Assembly: GCF_921293095.1 (NCBI RefSeq)
Contig: NC_060254.1
Location: 14,694,001-14,758,000 of the forward strand
Length of the DNA stretch: 64,000 nt
DNA from: Ischnura elegans
Taxonomy: Eukaryota; Arthropoda; Insecta; Odonata; Coenagrionidae
Direction of reading: 5' to 3'
Positions within the stretch are counted from its first letter, which is position 1; each line of letters opens with the position of its first letter. Below the pieces are notes generated by a model. It saw only the letters and a list, made by a program, of their open reading frames with translations, was not told the DNA's origin and made no database searches. Position numbers and translations under genes: made by a program. Below, piece by piece: positions 34,925 to 47,885 of the stretch.

Positions 34925-35610
34925 ATGTTGGGGGAGTTCACTATTGATCCTGTTGCTGTGCAGTATGTAAACTGTGCTCCAAACATATTAGCAGGGCCCT
35001 TCAAAATCAACATCGGCCTCTAATGTTTTCAGTGATTGCCTGTTCTGTACTGCAGGCAATATTTGCGCCAAAAAAAGAATAGATTATACCCAGGTAGGGT
35101 AAAAATGTTGAATTTTTAAAAATCAAAACCTGGAGAAAGAACCGGTGGCTGCCTGATGTAATGTGACATATTGGTCGATCATGCAGTGGTTATCAATGTG
35201 TTATTTAAATTTTTTTGCCTGGCAAAAAAAAATTATGGAGACAATCTTATGTTTTTTTTACACAGCTATCCTGCCTATTTACATCTTTATTAAAATCATT
35301 TACATCCATTTCTTGTGGTCGTTCATTTAAATTTACCATTAATTCAGATAATAAGAGTTCATCCTGGAAATGAGTATCGCGAGCCGAAAAAATTTAAGAA
35401 CCGACTCATCCTTAGAAATAATGTTAGTCATGTTGACATTGGCCATAATACAATGCATATGCACCAAAACAACCTCATGCGGACCACAATTCTGCAACGC
35501 AGTTATTAGTAAAGTTGTTTGAAAGGAAGTTACAATTTAATTCATTCCAAGGTATTTACAATCAAAATTTCAACCTTTGAAAATACTCCCAAATAAATCA
35601 AAAAGTGAAT
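34925..35610. other. non-coding, nothing recognised
   Basis: AT-rich with no repeat boundary or frame of interest. Confidence 0.4.
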
Positions 35611-35704
35611 CTAGTATGTACTTCCAATTTCTCCATATTTCCGGTGCAACCGCGTCGGTTTGTTGGTGATGACAACAGTTTCGCTGGCACTGCTGCCAGC
35701 GTCT

Positions 35705-36538
35705 TCAGGTCGAAGATGATGCCGGTCCACGATTTTCGTCCTCCTTATATAGGGGGTCAGTCCCGCCAGTTGTGGCTGCCGCTCTCCTATTGGTCCGCCT
35801 AATGAGCCTCCTCCAATGGGCATCCAGATGGTAGCCGTCGTCTCTGTTAAAATTGTCCGTCCGGGCTATCTCAATGGATTCGCGGATGAGTCTGGGAAAA
35901 TATCTGCCTTCTTTCACTATTATCTTGGCGTCGTCAAACTTAATGTCATGTCCCGGGGTCCAGGCGTGCTCCGATATGGCAGACAGCTGGAATTGCCTGT
36001 TTTTCGTTGCCCTTCGGTGCTCTTGCATCCGTTTCTTGAGTGAACGGCAAGTCTCACCGATGTATGCTTTTCCACACGAGCAAGGGACCTTGTAAACACC
36101 TTCATGAAGGTCGTGCTGTAGTCTGTCTTTGGCTGTGGGCAGCAAGTCACCAATTTTTGTCGTACAGTTAAACCTGGTGGTGATGCCGTGCTTTTTCAGG
36201 GCCCTGGCAATCCTTTCGGTGGTCCCTGCGACGTAGGGAATGACGGCCCAAGCTCTTTCGTCTTCCGTTTTTTCACTTGAAAGTGGTTTTCTTTTAATGG
36301 TCCTTTTCAGGGCCGAATCCGGGTAGCCATTCTTTTTCAATGCTGCAATTAGATGTTTCTCTTCTTCTGCCAGCGACTCAGCATCCGAAACGCGGTGGGC
36401 CCGGTGAAAAAGTGTATTTATCAAGGATGCCTTTTGCACAGGATGGTGGTGCGAGGCATAGTCTAGATACCGGTCAGTATGCGTGGCTTTCCGATATACA
36501 GAGTGCCCGAGGTGACCGTCACTCCTTTTCTTTACCAA
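35705..36538 (-). pseudogene. Penelope-like RT thumb + GIY-YIG endonuclease, left copy
   Basis: A 277-codon frame, identical in translation to the right copy. There is no true ATG (the frame opens at TTG), because the element is truncated upstream. Residues ~1-60 (GHLGHSVYRKATHTDRYLDY) correspond to the end of the reverse transcriptase. A charged linker follows. Residues ~147-175 hold the GIY-YIG nuclease core, GVYKVPCSCGKAYIGETCRS, with the catalytic Arg in S-L-K-K-R and a following E-H. The Cys-x-Cys insertion is usual in Penelope-like endonucleases. The RT active site is absent, so the copy cannot be autonomous although the nuclease frame is intact. Confidence 0.9.
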
Positions 36539-36613
36539 GACTTGGTAAAGACAAGTCTTGGTAAAGAAAAGGAGTGAAGGAGTGAAAGAAAAGAGTTCTT
36601 ACCAAGACAAGTC

Positions 36614-37447
36614 TTGGTAAAGAAAAGGAGTGACGGTCACCTCGGGCACTCTGTATATCGGAAAGCCACGCATACTGACCGGTATCTAGACTATGCCTCG
36701 CACCACCATCCTGTGCAAAAGGCATCCTTGATAAATACACTTTTTCACCGGGCCCACCGCGTTTCGGATGCTGAGTCGCTGGCAGAAGAAGAGAAACATC
36801 TAATTGCAGCATTGAAAAAGAATGGCTACCCGGATTCGGCCCTGAAAAGGACCATTAAAAGAAAACCACTTTCAAGTGAAAAAACGGAAGACGAAAGAGC
36901 TTGGGCCGTCATTCCCTACGTCGCAGGGACCACCGAAAGGATTGCCAGGGCCCTGAAAAAGCACGGCATCACCACCAGGTTTAACTGTACGACAAAAATT
37001 GGTGACTTGCTGCCCACAGCCAAAGACAGACTACAGCACGACCTTCATGAAGGTGTTTACAAGGTCCCTTGCTCGTGTGGAAAAGCATACATCGGTGAGA
37101 CTTGCCGTTCACTCAAGAAACGGATGCAAGAGCACCGAAGGGCAACGAAAAACAGGCAATTCCAGCTGTCTGCCATATCGGAGCACGCCTGGACCCCGGG
37201 ACATGACATTAAGTTTGACGACGCCAAGATAATAGTGAAAGAAGGCAGATATTTTCCCAGACTCATCCGCGAATCCATTGAGATAGCCCGGACGGACAAT
37301 TTTAACAGAGACGACGGCTACCATCTGGATGCCCATTGGAGGAGGCTCATTAGGCGGACCAATAGGAGAGCGGCAGCCACAACTGGCGGGACTGACCCCC
37401 TATATAAGGAGGACGAAAATCGTGGACCGGCATCATCTTCGACCTGA
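36614..37447 (+). pseudogene. Penelope-like RT thumb + GIY-YIG endonuclease, right copy
   Basis: Mirror image of the left copy with the same 277-residue translation, opening at TTG and ending RGPASSST at a TGA. The segment HAWTPGHDIKFDDAKIIVKE after the nuclease core and the intact reading frame show recent insertion. The 3' part runs through a GC-rich hairpin (37451-37470) to the element end at 37559. Upstream RT motifs including the catalytic Asp pair are missing. The endonuclease would nick target DNA for reverse transcription in a full-length element. Confidence 0.9.
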
Positions 37448-37477
37448 AGACGCTGGCAGCAGTGCCAGCGAAACTGT
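37444..37477 (+). ncRNA. hammerhead-ribozyme-like motif in Penelope 3' region
   Basis: CTGAAGA (matching the CUGANGA core) is followed by a perfect 8-bp stem (CGCTGGCA/TGCCAGCG, loop GCAG), then GAAAC, TGTT and GTC, which could supply a minimal stem III and cleavage triplet. Penelope-like elements are known to carry hammerhead motifs near their ends. Against it, if the last stem G serves as the core G12, the 10.1-11.1 pair would be C-C, and stem I is poorly paired. The left arm has the mirror copy (35675-35708). Confidence 0.35.
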
Positions 37478-37570
37478 TGTCATCACCAACAAACCGACGC
37501 GGTTGCACCGGAAATATGGAGAAATTGGAACCTGAACACCGCGGAAATCTACGTAGTCACTAGTATGTAC

Positions 37571-38074
37571 TGTTCATTACCTATTTTATATTCAACATCA
37601 TATTTAAAGAGTATTTTTAAATGGGTTTGAATGTGGATTTGAAATATACCTGCACCAATATAGAATAAAACCTGTGATGAAAGAGTTTTAGATTAGACTG
37701 GATTTTGTAGCAGAATGAAGGATAAGCATTTAGCAACTGTTTTCTAATTCCATTGCACTGGTTATGCAGACAAGAGAAGCAATTAAAGTGATGAATGTCT
37801 GCCAACATTCAATGTAATTGCATCATGTATAGTATGAATGAGCAACCAAAAATTCCTTATTGTATTTCAGCAAAGTACAAAGCTATTTGTACTGCATAAC
37901 AATATTAGTATAATGTTTCTAAGATTGATAGATTGATCTTTTAGTCAATACTATTGATAACCTGCGAAAAGTTATGTAAAAAATTCACTGCCTAACATTC
38001 TACATGGAAATTTTTATAACCTGCCCTTGAACTTTTGTATATACGTATGTAGGTATGAATTGGTGATGTGTTAT
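37571..38074. other. non-coding, nothing recognised
   Basis: AT-rich with no motif. Confidence 0.4.
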
Positions 38075-38335
38075 CTGATGAAGAATTTGGTGCTTTCCCG
38101 GCGACTCTTGCTGATGAAGTTTTCTCGGGAAATCAGCCACGTCAGAATGGACGATGCTGCCTACCTTTCGACGGACTTCTCTACCATTGTCGTCAGGGCA
38201 TCATCATCAGGGTCAGGCCTTCGCCCTTCTGACGATGGTAGAGAAGGCCGTCAAAACATTGGCAGCAATGTCCATCCGGACCCAGCTGATTTCCCAACAA
38301 GACATCGTTATGTGCTATCTGATTTTTAGCAGTAT
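38075..38335 (+). mobile_element. degraded Penelope-like terminal sequence
   Basis: CTGATGAAGAATTTGGTGCT followed by TTCCCGGCGACTC, a second CTGATGAAGTTTTCTCGGGA, and later CCTTCTGACGATGGTAGAG and CCCAGCTGATTTCCC have the look of Penelope-like non-coding ends with hammerhead-like cores. An inverted repeat (38176-38199 with 38223-38246) lies in the middle. Short frames crossing it have no recognisable domain. Confidence 0.35.
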
Positions 38336-39110
38336 CATATTATAATTCCAATCTCCTGCACTTGATTATAAGGACTCGGAGATTATTACAGAATTTTGTC
38401 ATAGACCAATCTTTCATATTACCGCATATTCATGTACATATCTCCATTCAGTGGAATATGAGTTGTAAAAATTGAACTTCTTTCTATGGTTTATTTGGAA
38501 TGATTATTGCATGATTAGATTAAAGATCAGACAAAAATATATTGTCTTGAATAAACAAATTACTGAGAAGAAATAAATGCTGCTTACTGGTATATAACCA
38601 TAAGATAATGCAATAGGACCCTAATACGAACAGGTGCTTTACTTTGAGATCACTAAAATGTGATTTGATGTACTTTGGAGGTAATTCCTGAAATTTATAA
38701 TTCATTGCAAGCTTTAATAGATTCGGTTTTCAAATTCTGGTGCTCAAAATGTAATATGTACTCTGAGAAAGTCGGCCATTTTTAGCATTTATTTGGTTGG
38801 CTGACCATACTGAACTTAACCTCATAATGCATCCTTTGATTGAAATTTTCACTGAGGCCTAATGACCTCATATGAGGCTTATCTGTGTATACTTATGTAT
38901 AAAAGAGAATATCTGTTCATCTGCCTGCTATCCATGTGGCTGCACGAATTGCAGCCAAAATATAGATGCATCTCATGATATTGAACCCCGAAGTGCTACT
39001 CTCGGTTGCGCCTGACGTGTGCTTTGCATCATTTTCTCATTATCGCTTGCTAAGTGACATCATACAGCATCTTACATCCTTCTGGGTAGGCATTCCACTG
39101 GACACCATCC
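38336..39110. other. unique-looking left flank of the satellite
   Basis: AT-rich, with a small palindrome-like GAGGCCTAATGACCTC near 38850. No gene was recognised. The transition to satellite at about 39111 is abrupt. Confidence 0.45.
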
Positions 39111-41399
39111 AATTTCCTTTTTTTAATATTTCCTTTTTTCAATATTTCCTTTTGTCAATACTTCCTTTTTTCTAAACTTCCTTTTTTCTATACTTCCTTT
39201 TTTTAATATTTCCTTTTTTCAATATTTCCTTTTTTCTATATTTCGTTTTTTCAATATTTCCTTTTCTCAATATTTCCTTTTTTTCAATATCTCCTTTTTT
39301 CAATATTGGTTTTTGTCAATATTTTGTTTCTTCAATATTTCCTTTTTTCAATATTTCCCTTCTTCGATATTTCCTTTTATCAATATTTCCTTTTTTCAAT
39401 ATTTCCTTTTCTCAATATTTCCTTTTTTCTATACTTCCTTTTTTCTATACTTCCTTTTTTCAATATTTCCTTTTTTCAATATTTCCTATTTTTAATATTT
39501 CCTTTTTTCTATACTTCCATTTTAATATTTCCTTTTGTCAATATTTCCTTTTGTCAATATTTCCTTTTGTCAATATTTCCTTTTCTCAATATTTCCTTTT
39601 CTCAATATTTCCTTTTTTCAATAGCTCCTTTTTTCAATATTTCCTTTTGTCAATTTTTCCTTTTTTTAATATTTCCTTCTTTCTTTACTTCCTTTTTTCA
39701 ATATTTTCTTTTGTCAATATTTCCTTCTTTCTATACTTCCTTTTTTAAATATTTCCTTTTTTCAATATTTCCTTTTTTCAATATGTCCTTTTTTCAATAT
39801 TTCCTTTTTTCAATATTTTCTTTTTTCAATATTTCCTTTTTTCAATATTTCCTTGTTTCAATATTTCCTTGTTTCAATAATTCCTTTTTTCTATAATTCC
39901 TTTTTGCAATATTTCCTTTTGTCAAATTTCTTTTTTCAATATTTCCTTTTTTCAATATATCCTTTTGTCAATTTTTCTTTTTTTCTATATTTCCTTTCTT
40001 CAATATTTCCTTTTTTCAATATTTCCCTGCTTCGATATTTCCTTTTGTCAATATTTCCTTTTTTCTATACTTCCTTTTTTCAATATTTCCTTTTTTCAAT
40101 ATTACCTTTTGTCAATATTTTCTTTTGTCAATATTTCTTTTTTTCAATATTTCCTTTATTCAATATTTCATTTTGTCAATATTTCCTTTTGTGAATATTT
40201 CCTTTTGTCAATATTTCCTTTTGTCAATATTTCCTTTTTTCTATACTTCTTTTTTTCAATATTTCCTTTTTTCAATATTTCCTTTTGTCAATATTTCCTT
40301 TTTTCAATATTTCCATTTTTCAATATTTCCTTTTTTCAATATTTCGTTTTTTCAATATTTCCTTTTTTATATATTTCCTTTTCTCTATACTTCCTTTTTT
40401 CAATATTTCCTTTTTCAATATTTCCTTTTGTCAATATTTCCTTTTTTCTATACTTCCTTTTTTCAATATTTCCTTTTTTCAATATTTCTTTTTGTCAATA
40501 ATACTTTTTTCTATACTTCCTTTTTTCAATATTTCCTTTTGTCAATATTTGCTTTTTTTTATACTTCCTTTTTTCAATATTTCCTTTTGTGAATATTCCC
40601 TTTTGTCAATATTTCCTTTTTTTCAATATTTCCTTTTTTCAATATTTCTTTCTTCATTATTTCCTTTTTTCAATATTTCCTTTTTTCTATACTTCCTTTT
40701 TTCAATATTTTCTTTTGTCAATATTACTTTTTTTCCATAATTTCTTTTTTCAATATTTCCTTTGTCAATATTTCCTTTTGTCAATATTTCATTTTCTCTA
40801 TACTTCGTTTTTTCAAAAATTCCTTTTGTTAATATTACCTTTTTTCAATATTTCCTTTTGTAAATATTTCCTTTTTTCTATACTTCCTTTTTTCAATACT
40901 TATTTTTTTCTATACTTCCTTTTTTCAATATTACCTTTATTCAATATTTCCTTTTGTCAATATTTCCTTTTGTCAATATATCCTTTTTTCAATATTTCCT
41001 TTTTTCAATAGTTCCTTTTGTCAATATTTCCTTTTTTCTATACTTCCTTTTATCAATTTTTCCTTTTTTCAATATTTCCTTTTGTCAATATTTCCTTTTG
41101 TCAATATTTCTTTTTTTTCTATATTTCCTTTTTTCAATATTTCCTTTTTTCAATATTTCCTTTTTTCAATATTTCCTTTTTTCAATATTTCCTTTTTTAT
41201 ATATTTCCTTTTGTCAATATTTCCTTTTGTCAATTTTACCTTTTTTAAATATTTCCTTTTGTCAATATTTCCTTTTTTCAATATTTCCTTTTTTCAATTT
41301 TCCCTTTTGTCAATATTTCCACTTGTCAATATTTCCTTTTTTCAATATTTCCTTTTTTCAATATTTCTTTTTTTCTTTACATCCTTTTTTCAATATTTC

Positions 41400-41880
41400 C
41401 TTTTGTCAATATTTCCTTTCTTCAATATTTCGTTTTTTCAAGATTTCATTTTTTTAATATTTCCTTTTTTCAATATTTCCTTTTTTCAATATTTCCTTTT
41501 GTCAATATTTCCTTTTTTCAATATTTCCATTTTTCAATATTTCCTTTATCAATATTTCCTTTTTTCAATATTTCCTTTTTTATATATTTCCTTTTGTCAA
41601 TATTTCCTTTTTTCAATATTTCTTTTATCAATATTTCTTTTGTCAATATTTCCTTTTTTCAATATTTCCTTTTGTCAATATTTCCTTTCTTCAATATTTC
41701 GTTTTTTCAAGATTTCATTTTTTTAATATTTCCTTTTTTCAATATTTCCTTTTTTCAATATTTCCTTTTGTCAATATTTCCTTTTTTCAATATTTCCATT
41801 TTTCAATATTTCCTTTATCAATATTTCCTTTTTTCAATATTTCCTTTTTTATATATTTCCTTTTGTCGATAATTTCCTTT
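41400..41880 (+). repeat. 269-bp tandem duplication inside the satellite
   Basis: The rare sequence CGTTTTTTCAAGATTTCATT occurs at about 41431 and again 269 bp later, with matching neighbours on both sides. Confidence 0.8.
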
Positions 41881-42738
41881 TTTCAATATTTCTTTTATCA
41901 ATATTTCTTTTGTCAATATTTCCTTTTTTCAATATTTCCTTTTTTCAATATTTCCTTTTTTCAATATTTCCTTTTTTTAATATTTCCTTTTGTCAATATT
42001 TCCTTTTTTCAATATTTCTTTCTTCATTATTTCCTTTTTTCAATATTTCCTTTTTTCAATATTTCTATTTTTCAATATTTCTTTTTGTCAATATTTCCTT
42101 TTTTCTATACTTCCTTTTTTCAATATTTCCTTTTGTCAATATTTCCTTTTTTCTATACTTTCTTTTTTCTATACTTCCTTTTTTCTATACATCCTTTTTT
42201 CAATATCTCCCTCATTCAAAATTTTCTTTTGTCAATATTTCCTTTTGTCAATATTTCCTTTTTTCAATATTTTCTTTTTTCAATATTTCCTTTTGTCAAT
42301 ATTTCCTTTTCTCTATACTTCCTTTTTTCAATATTTCCTTTATTCAATATTTCATTTTTTCAATTTTTCCTTTTGTGAATATTCCCTTTTGTCAATATTT
42401 CCTTTTTTCAATATTTCCTTTTTTCAATATTTCCTTTTTTCAATATTTCTTTTTTTCAATATTTCCTTTTTTCTATACTTCCTTTTTTCAATATTTTCTT
42501 TTGTCAATATTACTTTTTTTCCATAATTCCTTTTTTCAATATTTCCTTTGTCAATATTTCCTTTTGTCAATATTTCATTTTCTCTATACTTCGTTTTTTC
42601 AATATTTCCTTTTGTTAATATTACCTTTTTTCAATATTTCCTTTTGTAAATATTTCCTTCTTTCTATACTTCGTTTTTCAATACTTATTTTTTTCTATAC
42701 TTCCTTTTTTCAATATTACCTTTATTCAATATTTCCTT

Positions 42739-45700
42739 TTGTCAATATTTCCTTTTGTCAATATATCCTTTTTTCAATATTTCCTTTTTTCAATAGTTCC
42801 TTTTGTCAATATTTCCTTTTTTCTATACTTCCTTTTTTCGATTTTTCCTTTTTTCAATATTTCCTTTTGTCAATATTTCCTTTTTTTTAATATTTCCTTT
42901 TTTCAATTTTCCCTTTTGTCAATATTTCCTCTTGTCAATATTTCCTTTTTTCAATATTTCCTTTTTTCAATATTTCTTTTGTTCTTTACATCCTTTTTTC
43001 AATATTTCCTTTTGTCAATATTTCCTTTCTTCAATATTTCGTTTTTTCAAGATTTCATTTTTTTAATATTTCCTTTTTTCAATATTTCCTTTTTTCAATA
43101 TTTCCTTTTGTCAATATTTCCTTTTTTCAATATTTCCATTTTTCAATATTTCCTTTTGTCAATATTTTCTTTTTTCTATACTTTCTTTTTTCTATACTTC
43201 CTTTTTTCTATACATCCTTTTTTCAATATCTCCCTCATTCAAAATTTCCTTTTGTCAATATTTCCTTTTGTCAATATTTCCTTTTTTCAATATTTTCTTT
43301 TTTCAATATTTACTTTTGTCAATATTTCCTTTTCTCTATACTTCCTTTTTTCAATATTTCCTTATTTTCAATATTTCCTTTTTTCAATATTTCCTTTTTT
43401 ATATATTTCCTTTTGTCAATATTTCCTTTTTTCAATATTTCTTTTTTTTAATATTTTCTTTTGTCAATATTTCCTTTTTTCAATATTTCCTTTCTTCATT
43501 ATTTCCTTTTTTCAATATTTCCTTTTTTCAATATTTCTATTTTTCAATATTTCTTTTTGTCAATATTTCCTTTTTTCTAACCTTCCTTTTTTCAATATTT
43601 CCTTTTGTCAATATTTCCTTTTTTCTATACTTTCTTTTTTCTATACTTCCTTTTTTCTATACATCCTTTCTTCAATATTTCCTTTTTTCAAGATTTCAAT
43701 TTTTTTAATATTTCCTTTTTTCAATATTTCCTTTTTTCAATATTTCCTTTTGTCAATATTTCCTTTTTTCAATATATCCATTTTTCATTATTTCCTTTTT
43801 TCAATATTTCCTTTTTCAATATTTCCTTTTTTATATATTTCCTTTTGTCAATATTTCCTTTTTTCAATATTTCTTTTATCAATATTTCTTTTGTCAGTAT
43901 TTCCTTTTTTCAATATTTCCTTTTTTCAATATTTCCTTTTTTCAATATTTCCTTTTTTTAATATTTCCTTTTGTCAATATTTCCTTTTTTCAATATTTCC
44001 TTTCTTCATTATTTCCTTTTTTCAATATTTCCTTTTTGCAATATTTCTATTTTTCAATATTTCTTTTTGTCAATATTTCCTTTTTTCTATACTTTCTTTT
44101 TTCTATACTTCCTTTTTTCTAAACGTCCTTTTTTCAATATCTCCCTCATTCAAAATTTCCTTTTGTCAATATTTCCTTTTCTCAATATTTCCTTTTTTCA
44201 ATATTTTCTTTTTTCAATATTTCCTTTTGTTAATATTACCTTTTTTCAATATTTCCTTTTGTAAATATTTCCTTCTTTCTATACTTCGTTTTTCAATACT
44301 TATTTTTTTCTATACTTCCTTTTTTCAATATTACCTTTATTCAATATTTCCTTTTGTCAATATTTCCTTTTGTCAATATATCCTTTTTTCAATATTTCCT
44401 TTTTTCAATAGTTCCTTTTGTCAATATTTCCTTTTTTCTATACTTCCTTTTTTCGATTTTTCCTTTTTTCAATATTTCCTTTTGTCAATATTTCCTTTTT
44501 TCTATATTTCCTTTTTTCAATATTTCCTTTTTTCAATATTTCCTTTTTTCAATATTTCCTTTTTTCAATATTTCCTTTTTTAAATATTTCCTTTTGTCAA
44601 TATTTCCTTTTTTTTAATATTTCCTTTTTTCAATTTTCCCTTTTGTCAATATTTCCTCTTGTCAATATTTCCTTTTTTCAATATTTCCTTTTTTCAATAT
44701 TTCTTTTGTTCTTTACATCCTTTTTTCAATATTTCCTTTTGTCAATATTTCCTTTCTTCAATATTTCGTTTTTTCAAGATTTCATTTTTTTAATATTTCC
44801 TTTTTTCAATATTTCCTTTTTTCAATATTTCCTTTTGTCAATATTTCCTTTTTTCAATATTTCCATTTTTCAATATTTCCTTTTGTCAATATTTTCTTTT
44901 TTCTATACTTTCTTTTTTCTATACTTCCTTTTTTCTATACATCCTTTTTTCAATATCTCCCTCATTCAAAATTTCCTTTTGTCAATATTTCCTTTTGTCA
45001 ATATTTCCTTTTTTCAATATTTTCTTTTTTCAATATTTCCTTTTGTCAATATTTCCTTTTCTCTATACTTCCTTTTTTCAATATTTCCTTATTTTCAATA
45101 TTTCCTTTTTTCAATATTTCCTTTTTTATATATTTCCTTTTGTCAATATTTCCTTTTTTCAATATTTCTTTTTTTTAATATTTTCTTTTGTCAATATTTC
45201 CTTTTTTCAATATTTCCTTTCTTCATTATTTCCTTTTTTCAATATTTCCTTTTTTCAATATTTCTATTTTTCAATATTTCTTTTTGTCAATATTTCCTTT
45301 TTTCTAACCTTCCTTTTTTCAATATTTCCTTTTGTCAATATTTCCTTTTTTCTATACTTTCTTTTTTCTATACTTCCTTTTTTCTATACATCCTTTCTTC
45401 AATATTTCCTTTTTTCAAGATTTCAATTTTTTTAATATTTCCTTTTTTCAATATTTCCTTTTTTCAATATTTCCTTTTGTCAATATTTCCTTTTTTCAAT
45501 ATATCCATTTTTCATTATTTCCTTTTTTCAATATTTCCTTTTTCAATATTTCCTTTTTTATATATTTCCTTTTGTCAATATTTCCTTTTTTCAATATTTC
45601 TTTTATCAATATTTCTTTTGTCAATATTTCCTTTTTTCAATATTTCCTTTTTTCAATATTTCCTTTTTTCAATATTTCCTTTTTTTAATATTTCCTTTTG

Positions 45701-46000
45701 TCAATATTTCCTTTTTTCAATATTTCCTTTCTTCATTATTTCCTTTTTTCAATATTTCCTTTTTGCAATATTTCTATTTTTCAATATTTCTTTTTGTCAA
45801 TATTTCCTTTTTTCTATACTTTCTTTTTTCTATACTTCCTTTTTTCTAAACGTCCTTTTTTCAATATCTCCCTCATTCAAAATTTCCTTTTGTCAATATT
45901 TCCTTTTCTCAATATTTCCTTTTTTCAATATTTTCTTTTTTCAATATTTCCTTTTGTCAATATTTCCTTTTTTCAATATTTCCTTTATTCAATATGTCCT
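42739..46000 (+). repeat. ~1.7-kb higher-order duplication in left arm
   Basis: Diagnostic variants at 42739 and 42803 recur 1,615 bp downstream (44354, 44418), and those at 43268, 43605 and 43971 recur 1,727 bp downstream. The change of offset, 112 bp, equals exactly seven 16-bp units gained near 44,510-44,620. The first block itself is a copy of one starting near 40954 (offset 1,785). Confidence 0.85.
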
Positions 46001-47885
46001 TTTTTCAATATTTCCTTTTTTCAATATTTCCTTTTTTCAATATTTCCTATTTTCAATATTTCCTTGTTTCAATATTTCCTTTTGTCAATATTTCCTTTTT
46101 TCAATATTTCCATTTTTCTATATTTCCTTTTTTCAATATTTAATTTTTCAATATTTCCTTTTTTATATATTTCCTTTTGTCAATATTTCCTTGTGTCAAT
46201 ATTTTATTTTTTCAATATTTCCTTTTTTCAATATTTCCTTTTTTCAATATTTCCTTTTTTCAACATTTCCTTTTTTCAATACTTCCTTTTTTCTATACTT
46301 CCTTTTTTCAATATTTCTTTTTTGAATATATCCATTTGTCAATATTTCCTTTTGTCAATATTTCCTTTTTTCGATATTTCCTTTTTTCAATATCTCCTTT
46401 TTTCAATATTTCTTTTTGTCAATGTTTCCTTTTTTCAATATTTCCTTTTGTCAATATTTCCTTCTTTCTATATTTCCTTTTTTCAATATTTCCATTTTTC
46501 AATATTTCCTTTTGTCAATATTTTCTTTTTTCTATACTTTCTTTTTTCTATACTTCCTTTTTTCTATACATCCTTTTTTCAATATCTCCCTCATTCAAAA
46601 TTTCCTTTTGTCAATATTTCCTTTTGTCAATATTTCCTTTTTTCAATATTTTCCTTTTTCAATATTTCCTTTTGTCAATACTTCCTTTTCTCTATACTTC
46701 CTTTTTTCAATATTTCCTTATTTTCAATATTTCCTTTTTTCAATATTTCCTTTTTTATATATTTCCTTTTGTCAATATTTCCTTTTTTCAATATTTCTTT
46801 TATCAATATTTCTTTTGTCAATATTTCCTTTTTTCAATATTTCCTTTTTTCAATATTTCCTTTTTTCAATATTTCCTTTTTTTAATATTTTTTTTTGTCA
46901 ATATTTCCTTTTTTCAATATTTCCTTTCTTCATTATTTCCTTTTTTCAATATTTCCTTTTTTCAATATTTCTATTTTTCAATATTTCTTTTTGTCAATAA
47001 TTCCTTTTTTCTATACTTCCTTTTTTCAATATTTCCTTTTGTCAATATTTCCTTTTTTCTATACTTTCTTTTTTCTATACTTCCTTTTTTCTATACATCC
47101 TTTTTTCAATATCTCCCTCATTCAAAATTTCCTTTTGTCAATATTTCCTTTTGTCAATATTTCCTTTTTTCAATATTTTCTTTTTTCAATATTTCCTTTT
47201 GTCAATATTTCCTTTTCTCTACACTTCCTTTTTTCAATATTTCCTTTATTCAATATTTCATTTTTTCAATTTATCCTTTTGTGAATATTCCCTTTTGTCA
47301 ATATTTCCTTTTTTCAATATTTCCTTTTTTCAATATTTCCTTTTTTCAATATTTCTTTTTTTCAATATTTCCTTTTTTCTATACTTCCTTTTTTCAATAT
47401 TTTCTTTTGTCAATATTACTTTTTTTCCTATATTCCTTTTTTCAATATTTCCTTTGTCAATATTTCCTTTTGTCAATATTTCATTTTTTCTATACTTCGT
47501 TTTTTCAATATTTCCTTTTGTTAATATTACCTTTTTTCAATATTTCCTTTTGTAAATATTTCCTTTTTTCTATACTTCCTTTTTTCTATACTTATTTTTT
47601 TCTATACTTCCTTTTTTCAATATTACCGTTTTTCAATATTTCCTTTTGTCAATATTTCCTTTTGTCAATATATCCTTTTTTTAATATTTCCTTTTTTCAA
47701 TATTTCCTTTTGTCAATATTTCCTTTTTTCTATACTTCCATTTTTCAATTTTTCCTTTTTTCAATATTTCCTTTTGTCAATATTTCCTTTTTTCTATATT
47801 TCCTTTTTTCAATATTTCCTTTTTTCAATATTTCCTTTTTTCAATATTTCCTTTTTTCAATATTTCCTTTTTTATATATTTCCTT

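Larger units (their letters stand above)
35622..37559. mobile_element. Penelope-like retroelement insertion, two head-to-head copies
   Basis: Two 923-bp arms (35622-36544 and 36608-37530) are inverted copies about a 63-bp spacer. Every mirrored position I compared satisfies p + q = 73,152 with no indel, and their protein translations are identical. CTAGTATGTAC flanks the unit at 35611-35621 and 37560-37570, and the repeat may extend one T, so the pair behaves as one insertion. The right copy extends 29 bp further (to 37559), the left copy is clipped. The spacer repeats the inner-end sequence GTCTTGGTAAAGAAAAGGAG. Both copies lack their 5' part, including the reverse-transcriptase catalytic region. 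Confidence 0.9.

Noticed and set aside
35622..37559. Whole inverted repeat dismissed as an assembly artefact
   Set aside because: The flanking 11-12 bp target duplication and asymmetric 29-bp extension of one arm are expected of a real insertion, so I keep it as genuine pending reads.
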